This document shows positions 7,527-16,751 of a stretch of 64,000 bases of DNA, piece by piece. The position numbers and the translations under genes were made by a program. A model generated the notes under the pieces. It saw only the letters and a list, made by a program, of their open reading frames with translations. It was not told where the DNA came from and did not search any database. Numbering within the stretch: the stretch's first letter is position 1; the number at the start of each line of letters is the position of its first letter. The DNA is from VXMT01 sp965204835 (GTDB taxonomy: Bacteria > Chloroflexota > Dehalococcoidia > UBA2979). The DNA is taken from NCBI GenBank assembly GCA_965204835.1, contig OZ242017.1, positions 1,612,001 through 1,676,000 of the forward strand. The letters run 5' to 3'.

Positions 7527-9986
7527 GTGGCCCAACCGGATGAGCGCGACCGCGAGCTCGAGGCGCTGCGCGAGCGCCTCTCCCGCCTCTCCGAGGCGAG
7601 CCTGCGCATCAACGAGAGCCTCGACTTCGACGCCGTCCTGCAGGGCGTCCTCGACGCCGCACGCTCCCTCACGGCCGCCCGCTACGGCGTGATGACCCTC
7701 TTCGACGACGACGGCGGCGTCGAGGACTTCCTCTCCTCGGGCCTGGCCGAGGAGGAGGCCGGTGCGCTCTGGGCCATGCCCGAGGGGCCACGCATCTTCG
7801 AGGCCCTGACCGCCATCCCCGGGCCCGTGCGGATCCCCGACCTCGCCGCGCATGTCCGCTCGCTCGGCTTCAGCGGCTTCACCCTCCCCCTGCCCGTGGG
7901 GGTGTTCCGCTTCCTCGGGGCGCCGATGCACCACCGCGGCGCCCGCGTGGGCCACGTCTTCGTGGGCGGCAGGGAGGACGGCGGCGAGTTCAGCCAGGAG
8001 GACGAGGAGACGCTCGTGATGTTCGCCTCGCAGGCGGCGCTCGTGATTGCCAACGCGCGCACGGTCCGCGAGGAGCGCCGCGCCAGCGCCGACCTCGAGA
8101 CGCTGGTCGAGACCTCGCCCGTGGGGGTGGTCGTGTTCGACGTGCGCTCAGGCGCGCCGCTCTCCGTCAACCGCGAGGCGCTGCGCATCGTCGGGGGCCT
8201 GCGCGACGGGGACGAGGCCGCCGAGGACCTCCTCGGCGCGGTGACCTGCGTACGCTCGGACGGCCGCGAGGTCTCGCTGCGCGAGCTCCCGCTGGCCGAG
8301 CTGCTGCGCTCGGGCGAGACCGTGCGGGCCGAGGAGATCGTGCTGCGCGTGCCCGACGGGCGCAGCGTCAACACGCTGCTCAACGCCACGCCCATCCTCG
8401 CCGCCGACGGCGAGCCGGCCTCCTTCGTCGTGACGCTGCAGGATCTCGCGCCGCTGGAGGAGCAGGAGCGGCTGCGCGCCGAGTTCCTGGCGATGGTCAG
8501 CCACGAGTTGCGCACGCCGCTGGCGGCGGTCAAGGGCTCGGTCACCACCCTGCTCGAGGCCGCGGGCGGGCTCGACCCCGCGGAGACGACGCAGTTCCTG
8601 CGCATCATCCGCGACCAGTCCGACCAGATGCGCGAGCTGATCGGCGACCTGCTCGACGTGGCCCGCATCGAGACGGGCGCCCTCGCGGTCGCCCCCGAGC
8701 CCTCGGACGCGCGGCTGCTGGCCGAGGACGCGCGCACCCGCTTCGCGGGCGCGGGCGGGACGCACGTCGTCGAGCTGGAGCTGCCGGCCCGCCTGCCGCA
8801 GGTCATGGCCGACCGCACGCGCATCGTGCAGGTGCTGGGCAACCTGATCTCCAACGCGGCCCGCTCCTCCCCCGCCGACTCGCCGATCCTCGTGAGCGCC
8901 GCGCGCGATGGCGTCCACGTAGCCGTCTCGGTCACCGACGAGGGCCGGGGCATCCCGGCCGAGCTGCTGCCGGAGCTGTTCCGCCGCATCCCCCGCTCCT
9001 CGGCGGTCGGGGACGCGGACGGCTCGGGGCTGGGGCTCGCCATCTGCAAGGGCATCGTGGAGGCGCACGGGGGCCGCATCGGCGCCGAGAGCGAGGGCCC
9101 CGGCCTGGGCGCACGCTTCACCTTCACGCTGCCGGCGGTCGAGGCGGTCTCGGCGCCCCCGCCTGCCTCACCTGCCGCGGCGCGGGCCTCGCGGCGCCGC
9201 GTGCGCGTGCTGGCCGTCGACGACGACCCGCAGGACCTGCGCTACGTCCGCGACGTCCTCGACGGTGCGGGCTACGCGCCCGTCGTGACCGCCGACCCGG
9301 GCGACGTGCTGCGCCTCATGGCGGAGGAGCGCCCCCACCTCGTGCTGCTCGACATGGTGCTGCCGGGCGCCGACGGGATCGAGCTGATGCACGACGTCCT
9401 CACGGCGGCGGACGTGCCGGTGATCTTCCTCTCTCGCTACGGCCAGGACGAGACGGTCGCGCGCGCGCTCGACATGGGCGCCGCCGACTACGTGGTCAAG
9501 CCGTTCTCGCCGACGGAGCTGGCGGCGCGCATCCGCGCGGCGCTCCGCAAGCGGCTGGAGCCGGAGCAGGATGAGCCCTCGACGCCGTATGTCTCCGGCG
9601 AGCTGGCGATCGACTACGCGCGGCGGCGGGCGATGCTGGCGGGGGAGCCGCTGGATCTCACGGCGACGGAGTACGCAGTGCTCTACGAGCTTGCCGTGCG
9701 CGCTCCTCGCGTGCTCAGCCACAGCTTCCTGCTGCAGCGGGTCTGGGGCCCGGAGCGCGTGGGCGAGCCGTGGGCCACCCGCGACGTGGTCAAGCGCCTC
9801 CGCCGCAAGCTCGGGGACGACGCCCAGCACCCCACCTACCTCTTCACCGAGCGCCGCGTCGGCTACCACCTAGTCGCCCCCGAGCCGCCGCCCGCCGAGC
9901 CGGTGCTCGTGGAGCCGCCGCTCGACGACACGGACGGGGGCGGCTCGCCGGACGAGCGCGACGCGCCGGGTGAGGGCGGAGCGTGA
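7527..9986 (+). CDS. GAF-PAS histidine kinase with C-terminal receiver and OmpR-type DNA-binding domain
   Basis: 819 residues, soluble. Order: GAF-like domain (about 30-190), PAS-like domain (about 195-315), HisKA with phospho-acceptor in MVSHELRTPL (His326), HATPase with N-box NLISNAARSS, DEGRGIP and GSGLGLAICKG (near 498), receiver domain (about 560-675; phospho-acceptor Asp609 in LVLLDMVLPGADG, with KPFSP near its end), and an OmpR/PhoB winged helix (about 690-785). So sensor, kinase, receiver and DNA-binding output sit on one chain. The absence of membrane segments implies an intracellular or diffusible signal sensed by GAF/PAS. It may regulate itself and the next gene, because both are preceded by a CCCGGA-n2-GGTAC box. 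The C-terminal tail is acidic and proline-rich. Confidence 0.9.
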   Translation: MAQPDERDRELEALRERLSRLSEASLRINESLDFDAVLQGVLDAARSLTAARYGVMTLFDDDGGVEDFLSSGLAEEEAGALWAMPEGPRIFEALTAIPGPVRIPDLAAHVRSLGFSGFTLPLPVGVFRFLGAPMHHRGARVGHVFVGGREDGGEFSQEDEETLVMFASQAALVIANARTVREERRASADLETLVETSPVGVVVFDVRSGAPLSVNREALRIVGGLRDGDEAAEDLLGAVTCVRSDGREVSLRELPLAELLRSGETVRAEEIVLRVPDGRSVNTLLNATPILAADGEPASFVVTLQDLAPLEEQERLRAEFLAMVSHELRTPLAAVKGSVTTLLEAAGGLDPAETTQFLRIIRDQSDQMRELIGDLLDVARIETGALAVAPEPSDARLLAEDARTRFAGAGGTHVVELELPARLPQVMADRTRIVQVLGNLISNAARSSPADSPILVSAARDGVHVAVSVTDEGRGIPAELLPELFRRIPRSSAVGDADGSGLGLAICKGIVEAHGGRIGAESEGPGLGARFTFTLPAVEAVSAPPPASPAAARASRRRVRVLAVDDDPQDLRYVRDVLDGAGYAPVVTADPGDVLRLMAEERPHLVLLDMVLPGADGIELMHDVLTAADVPVIFLSRYGQDETVARALDMGAADYVVKPFSPTELAARIRAALRKRLEPEQDEPSTPYVSGELAIDYARRRAMLAGEPLDLTATEYAVLYELAVRAPRVLSHSFLLQRVWGPERVGEPWATRDVVKRLRRKLGDDAQHPTYLFTERRVGYHLVAPEPPPAEPVLVEPPLDDTDGGGSPDERDAPGEGGA

Positions 9987-10025
9987 TTCCCGGACGGGTA
10001 CCGGAGCGGCCCGGGTAAGCCCGCG

Positions 10026-11687
10026 ATGATCCTGACCCGTCGTAAGGTTCGCGCTGGCCTGGCGCTGGTGCTCCTGTCGCTGGCGGCGGCGGGCTGCACC
10101 GATTCGCCCCCGCCGCCAGACCCCACTCCCACGGCCACGGCAACGTCCGACGCTACGGCCACTCCCTCGCGCACATCGACACCTGCGCCCGTGCCCACCA
10201 GCACGGCCTCGCCCGCACCCACCAGCACGCCCACGCCCGCGCCCGTTCCCACGGCCACGCCGATGCCCGCGCCCGCACCTACGGCGACAGCAGCACCAGC
10301 GTCCACCGCGACGCCCGAACCCACCGCCACACCAGCACCGACGGTCACACCCACGCCACCACCCACCGCCACACCCATGTCGACGCCCGCACCGGCGACC
10401 ACACCCGCACCCACGTCGACGCCCGCACCGGCGACCACACCCGCACCCACGTCGACGCCCACACCCACGCCCCTGCCCACGCCCACGCTCACACCGGAGG
10501 AGGCCGCCCGCGACGCCCTCGCGCGGATCCTCCCCTGGTACGACGATCCGCCGTACCCGTTCGCGGCGCTGCCCGTCGTCGAGGTGTGGCTCAAGGATCC
10601 CGAGCTCGGCCGGGAGCTTGCGCGCTCGCCGTGGCTCCAGGATGGCCTCGGCCCGGTGGAAACCGACGCCGTCTACGGCCTGTCGCACCTGTACGACTGG
10701 GACCCGGACCTCGCCCGCCGCATCTTCGCCCACAGCGTCGAGGAGCCCATACGGACCCTCAACGTCGACACGCTCAGCGCCCTGGGCGAGTTGTCGTGGC
10801 TCTACCCGGCCTCGCTCAGACGCCTGCAGGCCCTCGAGTGGTTCGCGGACGGCCTCTCCATGGAGGAGCGCGCGTTCGTGATCGTGCTGTGGAGGGTGGT
10901 CGAGAACAAAGCCATCTTCGCGGACCTGCTCGAACAGCGGTCCACGCTGACGGCCACCGTCGACCTGCCGCTGAGCGGCACGGTCGGCCTCTGGGCCTTC
11001 GGCCACATCCCCCTCGAAGGCGATGTCCTGGGGGCGATGGAGGACGGCGCCCGGGCGGCCGAGCGCGTGATGGCGAGCCCGTTCCCGGTGACCGACATCA
11101 TCATGTTGCAGGTCAACGTCGATCGGTACGAGGGATACGGATACGGAGGGGCGAATTTCCGGGACTCGATGGTGCTGTCCACGGGGAACGACTGGCCGGA
11201 TACGGCCCACGCGGACCTGATCTACCACGAGGTCGCCCACTACCACCTCGCCCACGAGGCCGGGCCGCACTGGCTCGTCGAGGGCGGCGCCAACTTCGTC
11301 CGGGCCTACCGGCAGGCGTGGGACGGCACGGAGGACTGGGAGGGCGAGGTGCCGCTGTTCGAGGGCAACGAGTTCGCCGGCAAGGTATGGTGCTTCGACA
11401 ACGGCGTCACCACCATCGCCGCGCTGGCGGAGCCGAGCGAATTCCAGGACTCCTGCGGCTACGCCCTCGGCCAGTACTTCCTGACCCACCTGTTCGAGAC
11501 CATGGGGCTGGCCGCCTTCTCATCGGCGCTGCGGGAGCTCTATGAGCGCTACCTGGACTACCAGTACTACCCGAACGAAGAGCAGGTCTACCGCATCTTC
11601 CTCGAGCACACCCCGCCTGAGCGCGAGGCGGCGTTCATCGACGTGTACCGGCGGCTCCACGGCGGGCCGTTCCTCGACGGGAGCTGA
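10026..11687 (+). CDS. Lipoprotein with PT-rich stalk and HExxH metallopeptidase domain
   Basis: 553 residues. A signal peptide ends in a lipobox (SLAAAGC), followed by about 120 residues of Pro/Thr/Ala-rich repeats (ATPxPAP type) acting as a stalk, then a folded domain with a zinc-peptidase signature YHEVAHYHLAHEAGPHWLVE: His401 and His405 as metal ligands, and Glu419 as a likely third ligand. This resembles the peptidase MA-like/gluzincin group; substrate unknown. The gene starts 39 bases after the kinase stop, with a CCCGGA-type box in between, so it may be a target of that regulator. Downstream it converges on the PIN/DUF104 pair. Confidence 0.8.
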   Translation: MILTRRKVRAGLALVLLSLAAAGCTDSPPPPDPTPTATATSDATATPSRTSTPAPVPTSTASPAPTSTPTPAPVPTATPMPAPAPTATAAPASTATPEPTATPAPTVTPTPPPTATPMSTPAPATTPAPTSTPAPATTPAPTSTPTPTPLPTPTLTPEEAARDALARILPWYDDPPYPFAALPVVEVWLKDPELGRELARSPWLQDGLGPVETDAVYGLSHLYDWDPDLARRIFAHSVEEPIRTLNVDTLSALGELSWLYPASLRRLQALEWFADGLSMEERAFVIVLWRVVENKAIFADLLEQRSTLTATVDLPLSGTVGLWAFGHIPLEGDVLGAMEDGARAAERVMASPFPVTDIIMLQVNVDRYEGYGYGGANFRDSMVLSTGNDWPDTAHADLIYHEVAHYHLAHEAGPHWLVEGGANFVRAYRQAWDGTEDWEGEVPLFEGNEFAGKVWCFDNGVTTIAALAEPSEFQDSCGYALGQYFLTHLFETMGLAAFSSALRELYERYLDYQYYPNEEQVYRIFLEHTPPEREAAFIDVYRRLHGGPFLDGS

Positions 11688-11713
11688 GCGGGACTGCCGG
11701 GGCGTGCAGGGCG

Positions 11714-12130
11714 CTACTGGCTGCGCAGCAAGGCGGTGAAGCCGGCTTGCTCGAAGTCGCGGTCGTGGGCGAGCGCGTCGGTGATGCCGCGCTCTTCCAT
11801 CACAATGAAGCTGGCGCAGTCCGTCAGGCTCCAAGCCTGGTCCGGGCGTCGGGCATAGCGCTCGACCGCGGCCTGGAACTGCGCGTCCGTCTGCGGCACG
11901 ATCTCGACATCCGGGTTGTCCCGGAGCGTCTGGACCATCTGCGCTGCGAATCGTCGGCGGAACTCGCCCATGCGAGCCATGAAGTTGAGAGCCTCAATGA
12001 GGACAGTCTGCGTGGTCACGACGGCAGCCGCCTCCAGCGTCCCCGCGACGGCCAGCGCCTGCTCGTGCAGTGGGTCGCGGGGATTCCACAGCGCGATCCA
12101 GTAGCCGGCGTCCGCGAAGACCACCCTCAT
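11714..12130 (-). CDS. PIN-domain toxin (VapC-like)
   Basis: 138 residues starting MRVVFADAGYWIALW, the first acidic residue of the PIN active site, with later conserved acids in QTVLIEAL, SLTDCASF and DALAHDRDF. This pattern is typical of PIN ribonucleases. The ATG overlaps the antitoxin stop by one base (TGATG), indicating translational coupling. Family knowledge: cleaves RNA, and is neutralised by the protein encoded just upstream. Specific target not predictable. Confidence 0.88.
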   Translation of the reverse strand: MRVVFADAGYWIALWNPRDPLHEQALAVAGTLEAAAVVTTQTVLIEALNFMARMGEFRRRFAAQMVQTLRDNPDVEIVPQTDAQFQAAVERYARRPDQAWSLTDCASFIVMEERGITDALAHDRDFEQAGFTALLRSQ

Positions 12131-12384
12131 CAGTCTTCTTCCTTCGGGCTGCCGTATAGGTAGTGCTTGTAGTGCTTCGCGCCATCCGCCGGCAGCACGT
12201 CCCACGCCTCCGGCGGGATGGTCCTCTGAAGCTCCTGGACCGCCTCGACGATGCCGGCCAGGCCTCGCCCTGGCGTCGCCGCGTCGTCCACTGACACCAC
12301 CACCTCGGTACCCTCTTCGAGGTCGACGGGCTCGACCGGCGTGAACACGCCATTGGCGTAGGTGGCCTTCACGGTTGTCGTCAT
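12130..12384 (-). CDS. DUF104/AF2212-family antitoxin
   Basis: 84 residues. The N-terminus, VKATYANGVFTPVEPVDLEEGTEV, matches the short beta-barrel-like DUF104 family (K-A-x-Y-x-x-G-x-x-x-P-x-E-x-x-x-L-x-E-G) commonly paired with PIN toxins; the C-terminal part (about 35-84) would bind the toxin. A strong SD (GGAGGAG) precedes the ATG. First gene of a two-gene module. Confidence 0.85.
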   Translation of the reverse strand: MTTTVKATYANGVFTPVEPVDLEEGTEVVVSVDDAATPGRGLAGIVEAVQELQRTIPPEAWDVLPADGAKHYKHYLYGSPKEED

Positions 12385-12627
12385 GACTGCTCCTCCGGTT
12401 GCCTTCTATCCTACCGCGCTCCCCCGGCGCGCCCGGCCCAGCCGCGGCGGCACACCCGCCGAAGTTCGGCTGATCTCGGTGATGGAGCACGTTAGGCTCT
12501 GTGCACTCGACGAGGGAGAGCAACCCGTGGCGACCGAGGTGCGAGTATCCGGCTGGCTGACGCACGTGCTCTCGGACTCCCGCGGAGAACCGGCTGTGCC
12601 GACACGACCCGCCGCGTTCGCGACCTC

Positions 12628-14289
12628 ATGAGCGACCCATCCCGTCCGGTTCGCCGCTGGCTGGCGGCCGTGCTGACCGCCGCCGTCGTGCTCGCGGGCT
12701 GCACGAGCGAGTCCACCACCGCGCCTGCCGACTCACCGACGCCCGAGACGCCTGCCGCATCCCCGCAACCGCAGGCGACATCGACCGTCACCGCCACCCC
12801 CGCTCCTGCTCCCTCGCCCTCGCCGAGTGCGGCTCCCGTAGACACGAGCGGAATCGCCTCGCTCGCGCTCGCGCTCGACCGTGACACGCGCTGGGGCGAC
12901 CTGTTCGCGGTGCTCACCGACGGCGAGCAGTCGTGCTTCCGCGACGAGTTCGGCGACAGACTCGACGAGACGCTGGAGCAGACGATCGACGAGGGCGGCA
13001 CCGACGCGTGGGAGGTGACGGCCTTCGGCTGCCTCACGCCCGCCACGGCCCGCGCGGTCTTCCTCGATGCCCTGCTCGCCGGCATGGCGGAGGACGACAT
13101 CGAGCTGGGCGCGGCCGAGCTGGCCTGCGTGCGGCAGACGGCGGCCGACGCCGACATCGCCAGCGTGATCGCCGCCGAGCGCGAGAGCGACCCGGTCTTC
13201 TTCGAGTTCCAGGGCGCCCTGCTCGCGTGCATGCCCGAGGTCTTCCTCGACCTCTTCCTCCTGGACACGGGACTGGACGCCGCCGACCTGGGCGCGGATG
13301 AGCGCGCCTGCCTGCTCGAGGCGTGGGACGCCGGCGACTGGGTCGCCCTCAGCACGGGCGACGAGGTCGCGAGCGTGTCGTTCGCCCTCGATCTCTACAG
13401 CTGCGTTCCCGCGTTCTACCTGTCGGGCATGCTCGGCGAGGAGGTGGCGCTGAACGACGCCGACGAGGCGTGCCTGCGGGCTGCCTTCGGGAACCTCGAC
13501 GCGGCCGCGGTGATCGCCGCGTGCGAGGGCGGCGGGAACCCCGCGGGCGGGGTCTTCGGCGAGGTCATGTCGTGCGTGCCGGGCCGCTTCCTCGTCCAGG
13601 TGTTCGGAGTGGAGCTGGGTCGGGAGCTGGGCGAGGCCGAGGCGTCATGCCTCCGGGAGTCGTTCGCCGACTTCGACTGGGACGGGCTCCCCGCCGTCGA
13701 TCCGGACGCGGTGATCGCCGCGGAGATGGTGCGCTGCGTGCCCGACCTGCTGCTGCTCGCGATGCTCGAGCAGGCCGGGGCCAGCTTCGAGGACGTGAGC
13801 GAGGACGAGCTCGCCTGCATGCGGACGTGGACCGCCGGCGTGGACGCCCGCGAGCAGCTCGCCGCCCTGGCCGCCGGCGACGACATCGCCGCCGAGCCGG
13901 GCGTCGGCCTCTTCGCGTGCGCTCCGAGCCTGCTCGACCCCGGCGACGGGGCAGACTCCATCCTCGGCGCCCTCGGCGGGGACGCCACACCGATCGCCGT
14001 CGGGGCGAGCGTCGCCGCCTCGCTCGGCCTTGCGGACTTCGCCGCCACCTTCGCCTTCGAGGCCGAGCAGGGCGTGCTCTATCAGATCGACGTTGCACCG
14101 GGGACGCTGACCGACCCCGTGGCCACCCTCTACGACGGCGACTGGCAGGAACTCGACTTCAACGACGACTACGGCGACTCGCTCGGCTCGCGCATCTACT
14201 GGGAGGCCACGTACTCCGGGACGCACTACATCGAGGTGTGGGGCTTCGACAGCGGCTCGTTCACCCTCGCCGTGGTCGCCCGCGACTAG
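12628..14289 (+). CDS. Lipoprotein with six paired-cysteine repeats and PPC-like C-terminus
   Basis: 553 residues. A signal peptide ends VLAGC, followed by a Ser/Pro/Thr linker to about residue 70. Six degenerate repeats of 50-65 residues then follow. Each starts with an acidic [DE]-x-x-C element (EQSC, ELAC, ERAC, DEAC, EASC, ELAC) and has a second cysteine in a C-x-P context (CLTP, CMPE, CVPA, CVPG, CVPD, CAPS); one disulfide per repeat is plausible. The last 110 residues (AVGASVAASLGLADFAATFA to the end) resemble the bacterial pre-peptidase C-terminal (PPC) beta-sandwich. I do not recognise the repeat. Its TAG stop shares the palindrome CTAG with the stop of the convergent DUF418 gene. Confidence 0.75.
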   Translation: MSDPSRPVRRWLAAVLTAAVVLAGCTSESTTAPADSPTPETPAASPQPQATSTVTATPAPAPSPSPSAAPVDTSGIASLALALDRDTRWGDLFAVLTDGEQSCFRDEFGDRLDETLEQTIDEGGTDAWEVTAFGCLTPATARAVFLDALLAGMAEDDIELGAAELACVRQTAADADIASVIAAERESDPVFFEFQGALLACMPEVFLDLFLLDTGLDAADLGADERACLLEAWDAGDWVALSTGDEVASVSFALDLYSCVPAFYLSGMLGEEVALNDADEACLRAAFGNLDAAAVIAACEGGGNPAGGVFGEVMSCVPGRFLVQVFGVELGRELGEAEASCLRESFADFDWDGLPAVDPDAVIAAEMVRCVPDLLLLAMLEQAGASFEDVSEDELACMRTWTAGVDAREQLAALAAGDDIAAEPGVGLFACAPSLLDPGDGADSILGALGGDATPIAVGASVAASLGLADFAATFAFEAEQGVLYQIDVAPGTLTDPVATLYDGDWQELDFNDDYGDSLGSRIYWEATYSGTHYIEVWGFDSGSFTLAVVARD

Positions 14290-15473
14290 GACGCCCCGCC
14301 CCTGAGCGGCTGGCGGCTCCGATAGGTCGCGCAGCGCCAGGCCCACTCGAACGGCCCGTACCGGAACCGCGAGAGCCAGGCCTGCGACCACGCGAGCTGT
14401 GCGGCCCACACGGCGACGATGAAGAGCAGCACCCAGCTGCGGTTCAGGTCCTCGGGCTCGAAGAAGGCGCGGAGCACGAGGACGCCGATGATCGTCTGCG
14501 TGAGGTAGTTGGTCAGGGCCATCCGGCCGACGGCGTGGATGCGGCGATGCATGCCGGACTCGGCGCGGCCGTTCCAGAGCGCGACGAGGCTGAGGTAGGC
14601 GAAGGCCAGCGGGAACGTCGCGAAGGTGTTGGGGATGGCTCCGATGAGGGCGACTTCGGGAGAGAAGTCGGTGGCGGCGACCCACGCGAAGCCGCCCGCC
14701 GAGAGCGGGAGTCCCACGGCGAGACCCCACACGGCGCCTCGGCGGTAGAACGCGGCCGAGCGCCCGCCCGTGATCACGCCGGTCCGGTAGAGGCCGACGC
14801 CGATGAGCATCATCCCGAGGGCGCGCAGGAACACGTCGGAGATGAGCCAGACCTCGCCGGTCGTGAGGGCGGGCGCAGCGTCGGGATCGGCGACGCTCGC
14901 GTACTCCGCCTCCGTGAGCCAGAAGCGGCCGAGATCCGCGCCGCTCTCGTCGATGCCGCTCTGCAGCAGGACGGCGAGCGGCACGGTCAGCAGGACGAGG
15001 GCGGCGCCCAGGGCGTAGAGCGCCCTCGGCGGCAGGCGGTGGAGGGCGATGAGGACGACCGAGCACACCGCGTAGACGACGAGGATGTCGCCCTCCCAGA
15101 GCAGCATGTGCAGGATGCCGATGCCGAGGAGGAGGGCGTTGCGCCAGAAGCTCAGCCATCCGGCGCGCCGTCCCTTGTCCCGTGCGCGCTCGAAGAAGAG
15201 CACGATGCCGGCCCCGAACAGCATCGAGAAGAGGGCCATGAACTTCTGGTCGACGAAGATCTCGCCGGCCCCACCGATGGCCCAGTCGAGCCAGCTGTCA
15301 TTGCCACCGGCGCCGATGTTGAAGTAGGCGGACTGGTCGAGGCCGTAGGAGACGGCGTTCATGATGAGGATGCCGAACACGGCGATGCCGCGGACTGCAT
15401 CGAGCGTGGTGATCCGCTCCCCCGCCTGCGTGGGCGCAAGTGCCGTCGCCGCCGTCGAGTCAGTCACAGCCAC
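14286..15473 (-). CDS. DUF418 (YeiB-like) multipass membrane protein
   Basis: 395 residues with about ten predicted transmembrane segments. The N-terminus RITTLDAVRGIAVFGILIMN is the hallmark of the DUF418/YeiB family, related to acyltransferase-3-type membrane proteins. The C-terminal segment GRMALTNYLTQTIIGVL and the ending YGPFEWAWRCATY are the characteristic DUF418 signatures. The biochemical role of the family is not established. GTG start with GGAGG nine bases upstream. Convergent with the paired-cysteine lipoprotein. Confidence 0.85.
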   Translation of the reverse strand: MAVTDSTAATALAPTQAGERITTLDAVRGIAVFGILIMNAVSYGLDQSAYFNIGAGGNDSWLDWAIGGAGEIFVDQKFMALFSMLFGAGIVLFFERARDKGRRAGWLSFWRNALLLGIGILHMLLWEGDILVVYAVCSVVLIALHRLPPRALYALGAALVLLTVPLAVLLQSGIDESGADLGRFWLTEAEYASVADPDAAPALTTGEVWLISDVFLRALGMMLIGVGLYRTGVITGGRSAAFYRRGAVWGLAVGLPLSAGGFAWVAATDFSPEVALIGAIPNTFATFPLAFAYLSLVALWNGRAESGMHRRIHAVGRMALTNYLTQTIIGVLVLRAFFEPEDLNRSWVLLFIVAVWAAQLAWSQAWLSRFRYGPFEWAWRCATYRSRQPLRGGAS

Positions 15474-15542
15474 CTCAAGCAGCCTCCGTTCGCTCTATTC
15501 CCGCGCCCGCTTCGCCCCAGGGGCGCGGCGCTCCCCCAGGTC

Positions 15543-16751
15543 CTACTCGGCGGGCGCCGGCCCGACGACGCGGTAACCGTTGTTCTGCTCGGTGCGCTCC
15601 GCCGGCGGCAGCACCTCGATCACCACGTTCGCGAGGCCGACCACCTCGCCCTGCTCGTCGAAGCCGTAGCCTTCGCCGATGGCGCCGCTGTACGTGATCC
15701 CGTAGAGGCAGTCGCGGAAGCCGTCGGCGTCCTGGTCATCGCCCGTCTCCCGGAGGCACTCGGCGGCGATGTAGACGTCGTCGTACGCGGAGGCGAGGTA
15801 CCACGACAGCGTCACGTACCCGTAGTTGGCGCGGAATCGCTCCAACACGTCGAGGCCGCGCTCATTGGTGGGGTCGATGTCGAGGATGATCGCCTTCACG
15901 CCCGTCGCCGCGTCGCCGGCGATCTCGAGCGCGGTCGTGCCGACGGCGACGTCCTCGCCGTAGATCGGGCCCTCATATCCCAGCTCGCGGGCCTGCTTGA
16001 TGACGGTGCCGCCCGTGAACTCCGACTGCGCCGCGACGTGCAGCGCGTCCGGGCTCGCCTCGATGAGCTTGGTGAGCTGCGTCCGGAAGTCGGTCGTGTC
16101 CGACGGGTAGCGCTCCATCGCCACCACCTCGCCGCCGCGCGCCTCGAACTGCGCGACAGAGGTGCGGCGCACGCCCTCGGCGTAGTCCGTCGCCTCGGTG
16201 ATGGTCGCGAGCGTGCGGACGCCGTCTGCCCACAGCACGTTGCCGGTGTCGACACCGCGCTGCGCGTCGCTCAGCGAAGTGCGGAAGATGTAGTCGCCGG
16301 CGTCGGCGATGTCGGGGTTCGTGGCAAGGCCCGAGAACAGCACGACGCCGTCACGCTCGGCGAGCGGAGCCGCGCCGAGCATGGCGCCGCTGCACGATGT
16401 CCCGAGGATGATCTTGACCCCGTCGACGGACGTGAGCTTGTTGTACGCGGTGATCGCGTCCTGCGCGCTGCACTTCGAGTCCTCGACCACCAGTTCGAGC
16501 ATGCGTCCGTCGACGCCGCCCGCGGCGTTGATCTCGTTGACGGCCATCTGCTTGGCCTGGATGGCGACGCGGCCGTAGGTCTCGCCTGGCCCCGTGGCCG
16601 ACTCCATCACGCCGATGCGGAACGGCGTCGCCGCCGGAGCGGCCGCCGGGTCCTCCGTCACGTCCTCGTCGGACGGGCAGGCGGCCGCGAGAGGCACGAG
16701 CAGCGCCGCCAGCCCGAAGAACACCGCTCGCTTCCACCATGACATGTGCAT
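15543..16751 (-). CDS. LivK-type ABC substrate-binding lipoprotein
   Basis: 402 residues. A signal peptide ends PLAAAC, then a periplasmic-binding fold type I starts at FRIGVMESATGPGETYG and contains AVNEINAAGGVDGRMLELVVEDSKC, the classic branched-chain amino-acid binding protein signature (Peripla_BP_6). It should capture an extracellular solute (amino acid, amide or aromatic acid) for an ABC importer, but no permease or ATPase gene is near, so it is an orphan component. The ATG at 16751 has AGGA about eight bases upstream; an ATG at 16745 is possible. Confidence 0.88.
   Translation of the reverse strand: MHMSWWKRAVFFGLAALLVPLAAACPSDEDVTEDPAAAPAATPFRIGVMESATGPGETYGRVAIQAKQMAVNEINAAGGVDGRMLELVVEDSKCSAQDAITAYNKLTSVDGVKIILGTSCSGAMLGAAPLAERDGVVLFSGLATNPDIADAGDYIFRTSLSDAQRGVDTGNVLWADGVRTLATITEATDYAEGVRRTSVAQFEARGGEVVAMERYPSDTTDFRTQLTKLIEASPDALHVAAQSEFTGGTVIKQARELGYEGPIYGEDVAVGTTALEIAGDAATGVKAIILDIDPTNERGLDVLERFRANYGYVTLSWYLASAYDDVYIAAECLRETGDDQDADGFRDCLYGITYSGAIGEGYGFDEQGEVVGLANVVIEVLPPAERTEQNNGYRVVGPAPAE

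Noticed and set aside
13323..16742. Open plus-strand frame of 1139 codons across the lipoprotein, DUF418 and LivK genes
   Set aside because: Arg/Gly/Ala-rich shadow of genes on other frames, typical of high-GC DNA; no SD and no domain.
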